Shown: positions 12,590 through 25,623 of the stretch, piece after piece | Layout of the letters: each line of letters opens with the position of its first letter | How positions within the stretch are numbered: the stretch's first letter is position 1 | DNA from: Oxyruncus cristatus | Lineage: Eukaryota; Chordata; Aves; Passeriformes; Cotingidae | Reading direction: 5' to 3' | Assembly: GCA_013399855.1 (NCBI GenBank) | Contig: VXAY01004762.1 | Location: 186,001-250,000, forward strand | Length of the DNA stretch: 64,000 nucleotides | Notes under the pieces: generated by a model | The model's input: only the letters and a program-made list of their open reading frames with translations | The model's database searches: none | Told to the model about the DNA's origin: nothing | Made by a program: the position numbers and the translations under genes

Positions 12590-13689
12590 CTGGGGCAGAG
12601 GGGAGCAGAGCAACAGATAGACTTTTGGCTGCAGCAGGCCTGGGGGAGGACTCTGGCTGCTGCTGCCCTCCTCTTGCCTCCGGTGCTGCAGCTTCAAGAA
12701 TGAGTGTGAAGAAGCAGTGGCTTTTGGCCATCGTTCCTGATGGAGCACTCGCCAAGCAGAACTGACTTCTTCCTCCTGCCACAAGGCTCTTTCAGCTGGA
12801 AAACATCCCTTGGGTGACTCCTGGGATTGAGAGATTGGAGCAGGTTATGCAAAAGATGCCAGCTTGGGCCGGTGCCAGAGCACTGTGATCAGACAGTGCT
12901 GGGAGCATGGCTTTTCTTCTGCCCGAGGGGGATGAGACTGACCTGCTGCAGAGGTCCACAAGCAGGAGCAGCCGTGGCAGGGACTGGCAGGGCTCTCCAG
13001 GATGTTCAGCCTGGACTCAGAGGATGTGAGGATGCAGTAGCAGGGACAGGACTGTCCACAGAGGTCAGGTCAGCCCTTTCCATGTCTTCCTAACAGACAG
13101 GACCTGTGTTTGTACCATGGAGAAAGTGTCGCTCATTAGAGAGGTGGAGGGAAACTGAGGCAGCACTTTCTGCCACACAAATGGTTCTCAAGGTGCCTCA
13201 GGAGCATCGCTGCAGTGCCTTGACCCAGACATACATCCCTTTTGGTGAATGAACCTGCCTGTTCCTGGAGGGCAGCCCTGTGGCTTGGGAGGTGCTGTGC
13301 TGGGGCTCAGGGGTGTCAGCACGTTGGCACACTGGTGGGTGGCCATGGGACACCCTGCCCACTCTGCAGCCAGCAGCCTGAACACTGGAGATCCAAATAA
13401 CCTCCTCCTGAGGTCTCCAAAACTCAGACACAAACCCGGCAGAATTTGGTTTGAGGATACAATTCCACCACAACTGATATCATAAATATTGAATCAAACA
13501 AGCCCTTCAGTGCCCTCCATGCTGGGAGAGCTGCTGGCAAGGCGTTTGTGGCAGCTCCGGCTGGATCCCGAGTGCCGTAGTTATAGCAACAGGCTCACAG
13601 CAGTTACACAACTCCCGGCTGCACCTCCAAAAGTGCACGAACCTCTGAGCAGCAACAGCCATCAGAACCTCATGGGCATGGGCAAGGCC

Positions 13690-13836
13690 CTGGGCATCCC
13701 CAGAAGTGTTCAAGGCCAGGCTGCATGGGGATTTGTCCGACCTGGTCTAGTGGAAGGTGTCTCTGCCCATGGCAGGGGATTGGAACTGGATGATATTTAA
13801 GGCCCTTTCCAACTCAAACCATTCCATGATTCTATG
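13690..13836 (+). mobile_element. CR1 LINE 3' fragment
   Basis: Sense-oriented CR1 tail: AAGTGTTCAAGGCCAGGCTG, ACCTGGTCTAGTGGAAGGTG and CATTCCATGATTCTATG in order. Only the last 150 bases or so of the element remain. Confidence 0.9.
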
Positions 13837-15129
13837 GCACGAGCCCCTGCCTGCAACACGCCCACCTCAGGCACCCTGGGAGCTCCCCAGCCACCTTCAC
13901 ACTGTGACCTGCGGGCACAGAACCCCCATAAAGCAAGACCCGTGTGCCTCCTTTGCTTGCACAGCCCCCACAGGGTCAACCCACGTTATGCAGAAACGCT
14001 GTGGACACCTGCTGCTGCCTGTGGGCGTACAGCTCCCTTTGGTCCTCAGCGTGTGAGGGGTCAGCAAGGCACACGGGAGTCTGCAAATGACACTTTGCTG
14101 ATTTTCTCTTCTTCACAACATGCAGCCAGGCTAAAGAGCAGTTCTCTTGCCTACAGCTCAGACGCCCTGCTAGAAAATCAATAGTCATTTGGTGATACTC
14201 TGGCACTTGGCTCGCTGCATCGCAATGCCTTGGGAGGAGCAGCTCTGATCTGCCAGACTCTGAAGCAAAGCAGAAACCAGTAAGGGTCAGACTGGCCTTG
14301 GGCAGGTACTCTCAGGCCATTTGAGCAGCACAGCCTGATAAATCCCCCTGAAACTTCAGGAGTCTCATTTTGTGCCCGTGCAAGGGGCTGCCCCAGCCCG
14401 TCAGATGGCAGAGAGCAGGCTGGAAAGGTCCCCTGGGTTCCCCACGTTCTCCCCTGGCAGGGCAGTACACATCCTGCTGCTGCCCAACAGCTCGTCCTGG
14501 AAAATAGGGAGCACACCTCCCATCAGCCTCTCTCCAGCCTTGGCAGGTTTATATACACTGGATTGGTAAGAAACACCTCCCAGCCTACACCAGCAATAGG
14601 TATGGGGAGATGGCCCCAGTGTGGAGTGGGGTACTTGGAGCACTTGTGACAGGAGAGCAGATAGGGAGCTCCCCGGGGCTGGGACCGGCACACAGACCAG
14701 CCACAGGCTGATCCAGAAAGACAACAGGACATCAAGCACAGGTACCAGCTTATTTACCTCATCTTGGCTTATCTGCCTACAGAAACAGAACAGGAATTAC
14801 AGAATTTAGTGCTAGAAACAGGATCTTTCTTCAGAAGTGGGAAATGACCCTGGTTTTCTGAGCCGGCACCAGACCAGGCTGAAGCAATGTGATTCTGTTC
14901 CCTGGCTTGACCAGGGAGCCAGGAGCAACAAAAGGTGGGCACCAGCCACGGTGTAAAAAAATCAGGAAGCATAAAATAGCTTTGAGCCACTTGGAATCAC
15001 AAAACATAAAGCTGATGGAGCTGGTGGCATCTTTGTTTAATGAGGAACAGAAATTGTTCTTTTCTGAGGATCCAGGACAGCACCAGCAGGGCTGGATTTC
15101 AGCAGGTTTCGAAGGGCAGCAGACACAGT

Positions 15130-15720
15130 ACTTTTAAATGATAAATAAAATGTAATAGCCCAACCTCAGGAATACAATCGTCTGCTTTCAGTGCACTCCC
15201 GTTCCTTTAATTCTTCTCCATCAGTGCAGATATATGAACTGCCACAAATCCCTGCCGCCTCCCCATCTGCGCAGCACAGCCTGCAGCACAGGACCTGCTC
15301 CGGGTTACAGCCTGATCGGGAAGCAAATCTCTCCCGGAGAGCAGGAGGGGAAGGACATGACTCTTTCCCCTGGGCGCTGTCTGTGATAAGAGGAGAATTA
15401 AGACCGCCAATCTATTTCTAATGGAGAGGTTACGAGAGGGCATTTTGGGAGCAATTGAAAGGTTGGTAAAGGGGCTCAGCCAGGAAATGTATGGAGTCTC
15501 ATTGCCTTTTATCTTCCGAGCACATAAAGTTTGCAGAATCTCTGTTTAGGTTAGCAGGAAGGCTCTGCAAGAATTATATATGCTGCCCACACGCTTATCA
15601 AGGGAGAGCGGGCTGTGCTCTATCAGCCAGCTGTGGGGCTCGGCGGAGATAAAGATATCCCCCTGCCCGGCAGTGACTTGGGATAAATCATCCTGTCCTC
15701 GCGCTGCCATTACGCCTCAC
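15130..15720. promoter_or_regulatory. Candidate enhancer with clustered GATA motifs
   Basis: WGATAR or its complement at 15384 (TGATAA), 15509 (TTATCT), 15595 (TTATCA) and 15647 (AGATAA), with GGATAA near 15681. The sequence is free of repeats. GATA factors bind WGATAR; whether they bind here is inference. Confidence 0.4.
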
Positions 15721-16260
15721 CCCTGCCTGGCCCCTTCCAGCCGTCACACCATTTAGCTGCCACAGCCGGGGCGAGGCAGCGTGGCTGGGTCTGTCTCCAT
15801 CGCCCTGGTGCTCTCCCCGCCGTGTGGGAAAGCAGGCTGTGCTCAGTTTCCAGTGCAGCTGTAAATGTCCTGTTCTACACAGCGACCGAGACCGCAGCTT
15901 CAAAACGTGCCCAGCGGGGCACCAGGAAAAACAGTGTCTGGATCAGTTGGTTTATAGGCTGGATCCCAGGGCTGGAGTGTGAGGAGCAGCTGGGGGCTGG
16001 GTACCAGCAGCCCCTTTTTCTGCAGGTAACCCTTTTCAGCTGTGTCACTGTCCCTTTTTGCCTTCAACCCAGCTGCCCATCAGGTCCCATGGATCCCATG
16101 CCCATCAGCTCCCCCAGTACCTGCTGCTGCTCCACCGCACCACTGGATACAAATCCCATGGAAACATCTGGCTCCACCACATGCATTTTCCCCCCAGACC
16201 TCTGACAGCCCCAGGCTCTCTGTGGGATGCAGAAAACCACATAGGCCAAATGATTGTACG

Positions 16261-16497
16261 GGGAGGTTTAGGTTGGATAATAGGGAAAATTTCTTCCCTT
16301 ACAGGGTGGTCAGGCACTGGCACAGGCTGCCCAGGGAAGTGGTGGAGTCACGATCCCTGGAAGTGTTCAAAAGGCATATGGATGTGGCTCTTGGGGACAC
16401 GGTTTAGCCTTCAACACGGTGGTGCTGGGATCATGGTCGGGCTCAATCATCCTAGAGGGATTTTCCAACCTAAATTATGCTGTGATTCCATGATTCA
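16261..16497 (+). mobile_element. CR1 LINE 3' fragment (older-looking subfamily)
   Basis: Begins AGGTTTAGGTTGGATAATAG and includes GGCTGCCCAGGGAAGTGGTG. The tail is TTTTCCAACCTAAATTATGC, a different subfamily tail from most other copies here. An open frame across it is a remnant of the 3' end, not a gene. Confidence 0.88.
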
Positions 16498-19400
16498 GCT
16501 CTGCTCTATTGCTATGGCAAAGAGGGTTTGCTCCAGCCCAGTGCTGCCAGCAGGGTTGGGAATACAGTGGGTGTGGATTTGGCACACTGGTGACTGTCCA
16601 GGCTGTCACAGCAGCCCAGGCCTTGCGTGGGCAACTTCACCACCAGCACTGGGGACTGTCAGGGCTGTGAAGGCAGCACAGAGAAGTCCTCTGTGCCAGA
16701 ACCTGGTGCAAATCTCGGGCTGTGTGTAAAGAGGGAGACAGCCGCTGCCTGCAGCACTTGTAACTCCGGAGCGCGGGCAGCGGACGGTGCTGAGGGGACT
16801 TGGGGCTGCCACGGCCACCCGGGGAAATCTGTCCCTTCCAACTCATCCAGCAATGGGTACGAGGCACGTGGTGTTCAGGAGGCCGCAAACAGAGCTGGCT
16901 GGCCAGAGACACGCCGGGTAAGGGCTGCGGTGCCTGCCATGGGCTGATGTCCCCGAGCCATGAAAAGTAGCGATGCCTATCACCGGCATCCCTGAGGGCT
17001 CACTGGTTTGTGCAAGCACCGTATTTACACCCCGAAAATAAAACCGCGCCGGTGGAAGAGAACAAATTAAAACTCAGTTTCATCTCTACCGAATAGATGG
17101 TCTCATCAGTGGGAGGGTGGTAGAGATATATTGGTACTCACATAATTCCTGGGTGAATTTTATGGGCCAATTGATAAAAAATATTCTCATGAGAGCAATG
17201 CACATTATTTCTAGAGCTCCAGTATTTTACTAGCGAGTCAGTGCAGAGATGTGTGATTTACACACTGAACACAGAGGGCTACCCTGACATGGGTAGCACA
17301 AGCACAAGTGCTCCACAGGGAATTTTTCCCTGGAATCAACGCACAACACCTCTGCTTGGCCTGTGGAGAAATGACAGTGTAAGACAGGATTTTTGTGGGT
17401 CTGTGATAAAAAAAGTTCCAGACACTTTTAACAGCAACGTTCCGAATCAGGACAAAATCCAGTGCAATGCAAAAAATAAAATCCACGGCAGTCTTGCATC
17501 TTTTCTTACAATTGTCTTAAATGCATTCAGCAGAATTGAGTGATTCCTCCAGCTCTCCACATGGAAGTATTCAAAAACAGGTTGGACAGGGCTTTGAGCA
17601 ACCTGGTCTTGATGAAGGTGTCCCTACCCATGGTGGGGGAGTTGGAACTGGATGATCTTTAAGGTCCTCCCAACCCAAACCATTCCATGATTCTGTGTGC
17701 TCACAAAACATGAACAACTAGATAAAACATATTCACCTGTGACTTCTTTCTGGGTGTGTGGGGCACTGGGGTGAATTCCTGCACAGAAACAAACTGCTCG
17801 GACAAGGCCAGGGCTGTTTGGTAACGATGATGTCCTTCTGTCCACCCTGGCACAGAGAGATGCAATGCCTGGCTTCTCCATGCTCCACGTGGCACAGTCA
17901 CACTCCGGGTTCTGAACACCTGAGGACCTCAAAGCGCTTCCTAAAATAGCAGCTAAGTGCCAGCTCTGTGCCCTGATCTGACTGTGGCCCGTGGAAATCA
18001 ACCTCAAAGGTTCATCCTGGGACAGCGGATGGTGGTTCAGACCCCCCACTGATCGTCTGTCAGGATTTGCCTATGGAAAACAGATGGGATTTGTATAAAA
18101 TGAGAACTACGTTCATTAATTTGGCCTCGTGGTTCAGGAGTAAAATTGCAGCTGAGAAGGCTTTGGCTGTGCCTACTGCTGGCCAGGGTGGCACACAGAG
18201 CTTGTGCAGCTGAAAGAGGTGGTCACACTCCAGAGCCCTTGCTGTGTGCACAAAGCCCCCCTTTACCCCTGTGCTCTCAAGGGCGTGAAAATTTAAACAA
18301 AAGCAAATAAACATGGTTTTTTCTGAGCTCTGAGTTTCTGGTGTCTTTGAATCCACAAGTCCTGTCTGTGTGGAAGAGAGATCATTTAGTTACCTAGTGT
18401 CATCTGCATAGAAAAGAGCACTCAAAACCAAACCTGAAGCTCACAGGAAATCTACCCCGAAACTTGGAAATCAGTTGCTTAACTGATAAAAGCATATTTG
18501 CATTTTACTGCACCCCTTCTCTGCTGCCTCAGGCAAACCAGGGAAGCCCCCCGTTTCCAAGGATGCTTTTCTCTTGGGTTTACCTCACCCAGCTCAAGCT
18601 CTTCACCCCAGGCACAGGGAGATCTGCACGCACAACCTCTCACACCTGGGACTGTAAAGGAGATTCGGCTGAGAGGGGAAGGCTGTGCCAGGAAATATTT
18701 ACTGGAGCTCAACATCCACCTGTTGGGTTTTTTATTTATTTATGCATCTCTGCATTGACATATATCACAGCTCAGCCAATGGTTTTTAGCATAAATTTAT
18801 AATAAAATAATCCAAGATGGTTAAAAGCAAAACTGACTTCATTGCTTCTGACTGTACAGGTCACTGTAATCAACTTTGCTGTGCTTTAGCCCATTCAGCA
18901 GTTTTGTCTCTGCTCATCTGTCTGTACTAGCACACAGAACTATTTTATTGAAATCTAACCCAACTTCTGAATAAATAAAAATCCAGTAGTAATACTGAGG
19001 TTCCAGATTAAAGACAAAAATCTGTTGCCATCTTTCTAGATTGAACTGTCTTCATTTTACCTCACAAATTTGTACTCATGGCAGTCAGCCCATCAGGCTC
19101 TTTTAGGCACGTAGATGACTCCAGGGGAGGGACTGGGCCCTGGAGAGGCACCCTGGTGATGATGGTATGACCCAAGCACTGCTCGGGCAGGTTCAGGTAA
19201 AGAAGCAGCATCTGATTTCGCTGATATTGCATCTTGGGCTGCTTGGGTCAAATCTTCCTTTCCAAAAGGCATTTTCCATGGCTGCAGGGTTTTTGCCATG
19301 AAACAGTGATTTTTGATATTTCTTGGATGTTTTCAACAGCAGGAACAGCTGCTGCATCCCTCAGCCAGAGACACCAAGTTCAGCATCTTGCGGGAGGCAG

Positions 19401-19859
19401 AGCTCACAGGGCTGCCTTGGGGACTGCAGCCCAAGCAGACCCTCCGTGTGTCTCTGTCACGATACAGCTGAATGTTTGCAATCTGGTCACATCTGGGTCT
19501 GGCAGAGCTAAACAAATCGTGCAGGCCCATGTGCAGAGCAGACCCAGCAGATCAGCTGTTGAGGATTGCCAGGCTGACTGTTCAGTTTGGAATCGGGTGC
19601 TGCTCCTGTGTCAGCTTCACCTTGGGTCCACGTGCTGTATTCTCTCTCTGACTTCCCATTCCTTTCTTTAAATGGTAAAAGTAGCTTCTTAGAGCACCAA
19701 AACCGACCCAGACTGTAAGAAGACACAAGGATGTGAGCAGGGACTGGAGCCTTGAGTAACAGCACCAAATGGATTTGCACCAGTTGCCTCCACCACGATG
19801 TGCCTGCACTGCCTTGCGGGACTGGGGGGATTCTCTGGCTCCTCAAACCACAACAAACA
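16498..19859. other. Intergenic, one CR1 fragment, no gene seen
   Basis: Contains the CR1 at 17.56 kb. An AT-rich patch at 18.78-19.08 kb has element-like texture but no motif cluster worth a separate call. Confidence 0.45.
17561..17697 (+). mobile_element. CR1 LINE 3' fragment
   Basis: Contains GGTTGGACAGGGCTTTGAGC, GAACTGGATGATCTTTAAGG and the terminal CCATTCCATGATTCTGTG. It is truncated at the 5' side. Confidence 0.88.
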
Positions 19860-20235
19860 CACATAAAAATATGTACTAGTCAATAATTTATTATACTGAG
19901 ATGGCAGCATAATTAAGTTACCAGAGGGCTTTGGGCAAATATCTGGTAGCATAAGGTGTGACGTGCTTTTGGCACGAGTTTTATTTAAACATGTTGGATC
20001 AATTTGAATCAATCCGACATGTACACACTTCAGGGCATGGCTAGTTTCAAATCAATTAAACTCCTTATGACTTTATGATTAGAAACCTGAGGTTAAAAAC
20101 ATTAATATAAAATCACAGTTTATAAAGTGAAAAATGAAATCCCAGTGTAACATCTCATGAAGATCACAGGAATCATTATATAAGCTCCATTAAACAAACA
20201 GGGTAAGGGTAATTAGGCTGTAAATTGAGTACAGT
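19860..20235. promoter_or_regulatory. Candidate conserved non-coding element holding the 34-bp dyad
   Basis: AT-rich and repeat-free, with many homeobox-type cores (CATAATTAAG, CAATTAAACTCC, GGTAATTAGGC). Confidence 0.4.
19989..20022. repeat. Near-perfect 34-bp inverted repeat
   Basis: The left arm ACATGTTGGATCAATT (19989-20004) and the reverse complement of the right arm, ACATGTCGGATTGATT, match at 14 of 16 positions around a 2-base centre. It sits inside an AT-rich, repeat-free stretch. Confidence 0.85.
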
Positions 20236-21410
20236 AGTTAAAAAAAAGAGAAACTATAATTAGGAGGTGATGGCCACTTAACCAAAAATAAGGAAATATG
20301 GATACCTGTGTGATTTCAAACAAAAACACAGTTGATTTCTTGGTGAGATGGTGTGTCCAAACAAAACCTTCAACAACAGAAGCTGGTTGTATCAAACAGC
20401 TGCAGGACAAGCAAGGCAAAGAAACTGGTCTGCAACTGGCCTGGAAAGAGAAAAAACAACATTGGGCAGTAAGGTATGTATAGGGCTGGAATAAAATAGT
20501 GAATAAAATCCTAAATTGTATCATAGCCACAGGTTGTGCTCTGAAGCCGTGATTCAGCAGAGCTCTGAGCACGTGCTCAGGTCTTTCCTGAGGGGAGAAC
20601 GTATGTGCTGGGGCTTTCCTGGAGGGGCTGGTGTAAGTCCCACTAAGGTGGACAGGACTGAAATGTGACCATCAGCACCTGGCAGATGAGAAATGAGTTC
20701 AAGCTGGGGGGCTTGGGAGCATGTCTAGGGAAAGGTATGACAGGAGGTTTTACCTTCTTGAGCACTAAGTGCAGGAATTGCCAAATTCAAAAGCGCCACC
20801 CCCTGCTAAGCCAATTTTCATTAACAGAAATCCCACGGGAAGGAAATCCTTCCAGTGAGCATTCAGTGTGTGGATGGAGCATGATGGTCTTGCTGCTTCT
20901 CTGGCTTGGTACAAATGACCCAAACAAATCCAAATCACCCCCAGCACAGCTGCATCCTGGAGTGGATTCAGGCCAGCACATCTTCCCAAACACTGTGAAA
21001 GAGCCTATAAGCAGACCTCCTTCAGGAATATGGATAAAGGCATTGCGTGTGCTTTCATCTGCCCTGCCCAAAACATGTGTGTTAATACAAAAAAATACTG
21101 TGGATGGGAAAATGCAAGAGGCTTCCCAACAGCTCCCTCTCTCACACAGGGGGGCACGAATCACTTCCAGTAGCACTCAGCCACATGTACCAAAGGGCAG
21201 GGTCCACAGTCCTCCAAGTTATCAGGAAAACTCATCAGCCTCAGCGGGCTTTGCGCTAGGCCTGGCCCCCCAGAGCTCCTTCACTCTTTGTTTAATGCAG
21301 TTAACATGGGATGCCCACGCGTGGCTTTGGCAACTTAATCTTTGTTCACGTGCAAATGGATGGTGGTGTAGAGATGCAGAGGGTCTGAAGGATAAAAATG
21401 TGAAATGTAG

Positions 21411-21500
21411 AATCAAAGAATCATTGGGCGGTTTGGGTTTGAAGGGACCTTAGAGATCATCTAGGACAACCCTAACTGATGCCTGGCAGAGGAAGGCCCT
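21411..21500 (-). mobile_element. CR1 LINE 3' fragment, diverged
   Basis: Reverse-complement tail with AATCATTGGGCGGTTTGGGT and GAAGGGACCTTAGAGATCAT, fading into unrelated GC-rich sequence. Confidence 0.78.
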
Positions 21501-21716
21501 TCCAGAAACACCCCCCACGCCCCCCGCCTCATGCAGGTAGCCCAGGTCAGCTACTGCCCTCTGGATCTGCCACGGGCAGTCCCACCAGACAAGTGGCTTA
21601 GAGACAATCTCGCAGCACAGCCCAGCCTGGGCATTCTCAGGCAGCCCAGCTCCATGTCCTCCTTCTCCCTGGGGAGCCCCCACCACCCACCCGGGCTCAC
21701 ACAGCCCAGTGTGGGA

Positions 21717-21740
21717 TGTCTGTCTGTCTGTCTGTCTGTC
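21717..21740. repeat. (TGTC)n microsatellite
   Basis: Six uninterrupted TGTC units. Confidence 0.95.
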
Positions 21741-22131
21741 GCCAGATGGTTTCACTTCACACATGAAGGCATCCAGTCCCCTCCTTCCTCTCTCCCAGGC
21801 TCGAAGGGGCTGCGGCACCGGGTCAGCCACAGTCCCCCTGCGTTTGCTGCCCAGAGGGGTTTGCAGCAAACACACGACCTGTTTCAAAGCCACACGGAGC
21901 CTTCCAAATCCCATCACAGCATCCCCACGGCTCAGAAAATAAGGTATCAAGGCTCTCGTGAGGCTTGAAATAAAACCCAAATCTGCCACTTTGAACTTCT
22001 TGGCAGGCAGTTCAGAGCCCTTTGAAGCTGCATCCCGGTCCCACCTCCCTCCCAGTTCAAACGCGGCGTAGCCGGCGAGACTCCATCAGCTGGCCAGCAC
22101 ATTGGGACAGCACATGGATGGGAGGGGGCTG

Positions 22132-22191
22132 CAGCACCCCAGCAGATGCACCAGCACCCCAGCAGATCTGTCAGCACCCCAGCAGACCCAC
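22132..22191. repeat. Minisatellite, three copies of a 20-bp unit
   Basis: Each copy begins CAGCACCCCAGCAGA; only the last five bases vary. A degraded fourth copy may follow. Confidence 0.9.
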
Positions 22192-24004
22192 TGGCACCCG
22201 CCAGCATCCGCCAGGCACTGTGCCTTAAGGGAGATTTGTCGGGAGGGCACCAGCTGGGGGGTTATTGCAGGGAATTAATAGCCAGAAAGAAGGGATGTGC
22301 TGATGTGGTGAGCCATCAGGCCCCCGGGATCAGACCCCAGAGGCTGAGGAATCTGAGTCAGGCCCCACAGCCGTGACCTTGGGTTAGAGCACGGGGAGGT
22401 TTGACTCGCTGCCCGAGGCTCAGCTGGCTCCCTAGTGGGTTTTGGTTTGGTTTTCAGGGATGGGATGAATCATTTCTCCACGCTTTTACCCCTGCTTGGA
22501 AAGGTGAGAAACTGCTAAAACCCATAGAAACCCCTGAAGTCGGTGATATTTCCTGTGGCTTTGCTGCAGGCGCCAGAAACCATCCGACCCCTGGGGAAAG
22601 GGCTCCGTGTGTGCAAACAGAGGAGAAAAACTGGTTCTGTCACACAAGCGTTGGGGCCGTGGGGGCTGGTGACACTGCCCAGCCTCCTCCCTGCAGACAA
22701 CGGGGCAATGAGCCTCAAGTTGGACTTGGGGGACCTCCCAGGGACCCCCTCTACCTGTCTGTGCCTCCACAAGCGGGGAGCAGCATGGGAAGAGGAGCTG
22801 GGGGTGGGAGGTTTTTACGAGCTGGCACAGGGCAACTGGCCAGGGACGCCTGAGGGCTGGCCGGGAGCCAGCACGACGCTCCTGCATTTATTAGGGGACC
22901 CGCTGGCTTGCCAGGAAATTACACAACAGTTAAATACTTTATACGCTGAACTAGTTTATTAAGGAACTGCTTGAGATTTTTTCATGGAGGAAATTCTGGA
23001 AATTATGGTGCTCTGAGCAGGAGCTGGCCCCTGGTGTGGCACAGCGCGGTGGCACAGTGCGTGGCACGGGGCTGCTGCATCGCTGCTCGCAGGGAACGGG
23101 AGCACAGTGTGCAGGGAACAGAGCCATAAAACAGCAGATCTCTCCCAGGAGCCTGCACACAAATCCAAAACAGCAAATCCCAACAGGCAGCTACGGCTGC
23201 ACATCAGCAGAGTCATGGCTGCAGCACAGGCTGGCAAACCCACATGGGTTTTTAATCCGTGAGTGTGGGCACTGCTGGACAAAAACCATGGCAAAATAAA
23301 CCCCGCAGGGAATAAATGTTTGTTCATGCCTGGAGGAATGGACACATCCCCACTGGGGCTTCCCACACCAACACCCCTGCCCCCCTGCCCTGTCCAGAGA
23401 CGGGACCAGACCCCACTGTGCCTTCTCAGGTCTCCACTAATTTTCCACGGATGCAAACCCGGCTGTGACTCAGCCTGGCCTCACGTACCAGGCAGGACCT
23501 CGAGGCTGCCAGGATGGTAAATGCCAGCACAGCAAATAAGGAGGAATAATTCCCACAGGTAAGGAGTGACTCAGGTGCAGACCCCGGGCTCGCAGGTGCC
23601 AAAGCCAACACAGATAAATGACAAACAATGAACCTAGAGACTAAAATGAAACAATGCACTAAGTGAAAAGGTCAGGGTAGGGACTGATCAGAAAAGTCAT
23701 TGAGGCTGTTGCAGATAAGCAGAGACAGGGAAAAAAAATGCCCCCATTTTCTTATGGCAGTGAAGGAGTGCTGGGCTCCTGCCTGACATTATGTGCTGGT
23801 GGCCAGGGGGTTTTATCCCTACAACCCATCCAGCCCCAGGGAGCACCCAGGTTTTGGTTGGTGGCCTCAGGCACAGCAGCAATCATCTGCAGGAACAAGG
23901 AGGGGAAGACAACTGTTTCTGATGAAGCAGGAAAATCAGGGAGCCTGTAACTGCCAGGGTGGTTCTGACAGGGAGCCCCCCCAAAGGAGGGCATGAAAAT
24001 CAAT

Positions 24005-24240
24005 CTTAGACTGGATGTTATACAGGAAATTTTCTGAGATTGGATATTAGAAAAATTTTCATCACTGAAAGGGTTGTCAAGTCCTGGAACAAGCTGCCCA
24101 GGGAAGTCATTGTCTCCGGAGGGATTTAAAAGACCTGTGGATGTGGCATTCAGGGACACAGTTTAGTGGTGGGCTTGGCAGTGCTGGACTTGATGATCTT
24201 AAAGGGTTTTTCCAACCTAAATGATTCTCTGGTTCTATGA
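24005..24240 (+). mobile_element. CR1 LINE 3' fragment (older-looking subfamily)
   Basis: Contains GATTGGATATTAGAAAAATT, AAGCTGCCCAGGGAAGTC, GATGATCTTAAAGGG and the tail TTCCAACCTAAATGATTCTC. It resembles the 16.3-kb copy in tail sequence, so the two are probably the same subfamily. Confidence 0.88.
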
Positions 24241-24839
24241 AAAAAAATTGTCTCTACCAACACAAACGAGAAAGGTGGCCCATGGCAGGAGGGTGCAGCT
24301 GTTATCGGGGTAACAGCAGCCACCCTGCACCTCCCAAAGAGGACCATCAGAAAATGAGTTTTCCGTGGCTGGAACAAGTGTCAGCAGAGCGTTTGCATTG
24401 CATTGATCACCTCTGGAGAAAATGGGGACAGCGAGCGTATTGACCTTTCCAGGGAAGCACTGCAGATCCACAGGCTGGATGCTGCGGAGCAGAAGCGTGG
24501 CTTGGCTATTCATGTAAAAAAAAAAAAGGAGGTGTCTTGCTCCCCTGCACCTCAGGGGCACAGAAACCATGTCCTTCCAGGGCTGGAAGGATGGATTTCC
24601 CCTTGGCTTCGCCCAGAAATCACTATGTCACTGCACAAGGCCTTCTCCCAGCACCTGCTTCCCCGCACTCTCCCACTCCTTCTCCTTCTGACTTTGAAGA
24701 CAAGGTTGTGGGAGGCATTTGTGGAGCTCAAGAGTGCTCTGCCCTCAGCCCCCTCTAATCCTGGACAATCCAGGCACACACAGGACAGTGGGCACTAGAT
24801 CATGTACAACTGCTGGAGTGTCACCAGCGAGGACGTGGC

Positions 24840-25130
24840 AAGCGGCGGCTACGGCCACTCACCCGTGAAATGTAAATTTAATGTAACTATTTGCAATGTA
24901 AAGTGCTTTGCACTTTGAAAAATACGCTATTATTTGTGCCTTTTATTGGAGAGAGGGGAAAAAATATATTCAGAAACAGTCTCTTGTGCGTGTTCAGTTC
25001 TTTCTGCATCCAGAGTTATGGAGTTTATATTGAAATTTAGCAGCTGTGGGATCCGCGGACCAACAGTGCCATCACCACTAAATCATCTCTTATTTAGCTA
25101 ATGCCCTTCATCGCCTGCAAAAGCTACATC
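24840..25130. promoter_or_regulatory. Candidate conserved non-coding element
   Basis: GTAAATTTAATGTAACTATT, TTTGCAATGTAAAGTGC and TTATTTGTGCCTTTTATTGG in a repeat-free block, between two CR1-bearing regions. Confidence 0.35.
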
Positions 25131-25623
25131 TAGAATAGAAAATGACCTGCCAGGCTTCCAGCACACTGGTCAGGAAGATTCCTCCTTCCTTCAGTCCCTC
25201 CAAAATGCACCGTCCCAATAATACCAACAGTGTGTTTATAAATATTTCACGACCAGTGGGTTTATTCTGAGGCAATAATAACATTTTCCTGAGTCTTTTC
25301 TTCCTTTTTTTTTTTTGGGTGGTTTTCATTCCCCTTACCAAAAGTGTCCACCTGAAAACAGTGAAACCCATTGCAAAGGAATAGATGTAAATGAATTAAA
25401 GAAACTCTAATTCACCACTGTCACAATTACAATATTTTATTCTATTTTAAATGATGATAAAGATTTCTTAACTTTCTAGTTAATATCATATTAAGGAGCT
25501 GGTGTTCTAACTGTAGCTCTGTAGATATTAACAAAGCAAGCAAAGAAAGGCTCACAAACAGAAATACTTCAATTAATCCAAAATAATATGAGTTGGTTTT
25601 GTCATTTCCTGACTTTCAAATTC

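Larger units (their letters stand above)
12301..15129. other. Intergenic, one CR1 fragment, no gene seen
   Basis: Includes the CTGA microsatellite at 12.57 kb and the CR1 copy at 13.7 kb. The remainder is GC-rich unannotatable sequence. Confidence 0.45.
20236..24004. other. Intergenic, one CR1 fragment, microsatellite and minisatellite
   Basis: Holds the diverged CR1 at 21.4 kb, TGTC repeats at 21.72 kb and the 20-bp minisatellite at 22.13 kb. Long open frames at 20.7-21.4 kb lack splice or composition support. Confidence 0.45.

Noticed and set aside
16207..16407. Reading frame that looks like RT-related protein
   Set aside because: It is the translated 3' end of a CR1 fragment. No intact reverse transcriptase or endonuclease domain is present.
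20665..21453. A 262-codon open frame on the plus strand
   Set aside because: Composition is irregular, no motif is visible, and it ends inside a CR1 fragment. Frames of this length occur by chance in GC-rich intergenic DNA.
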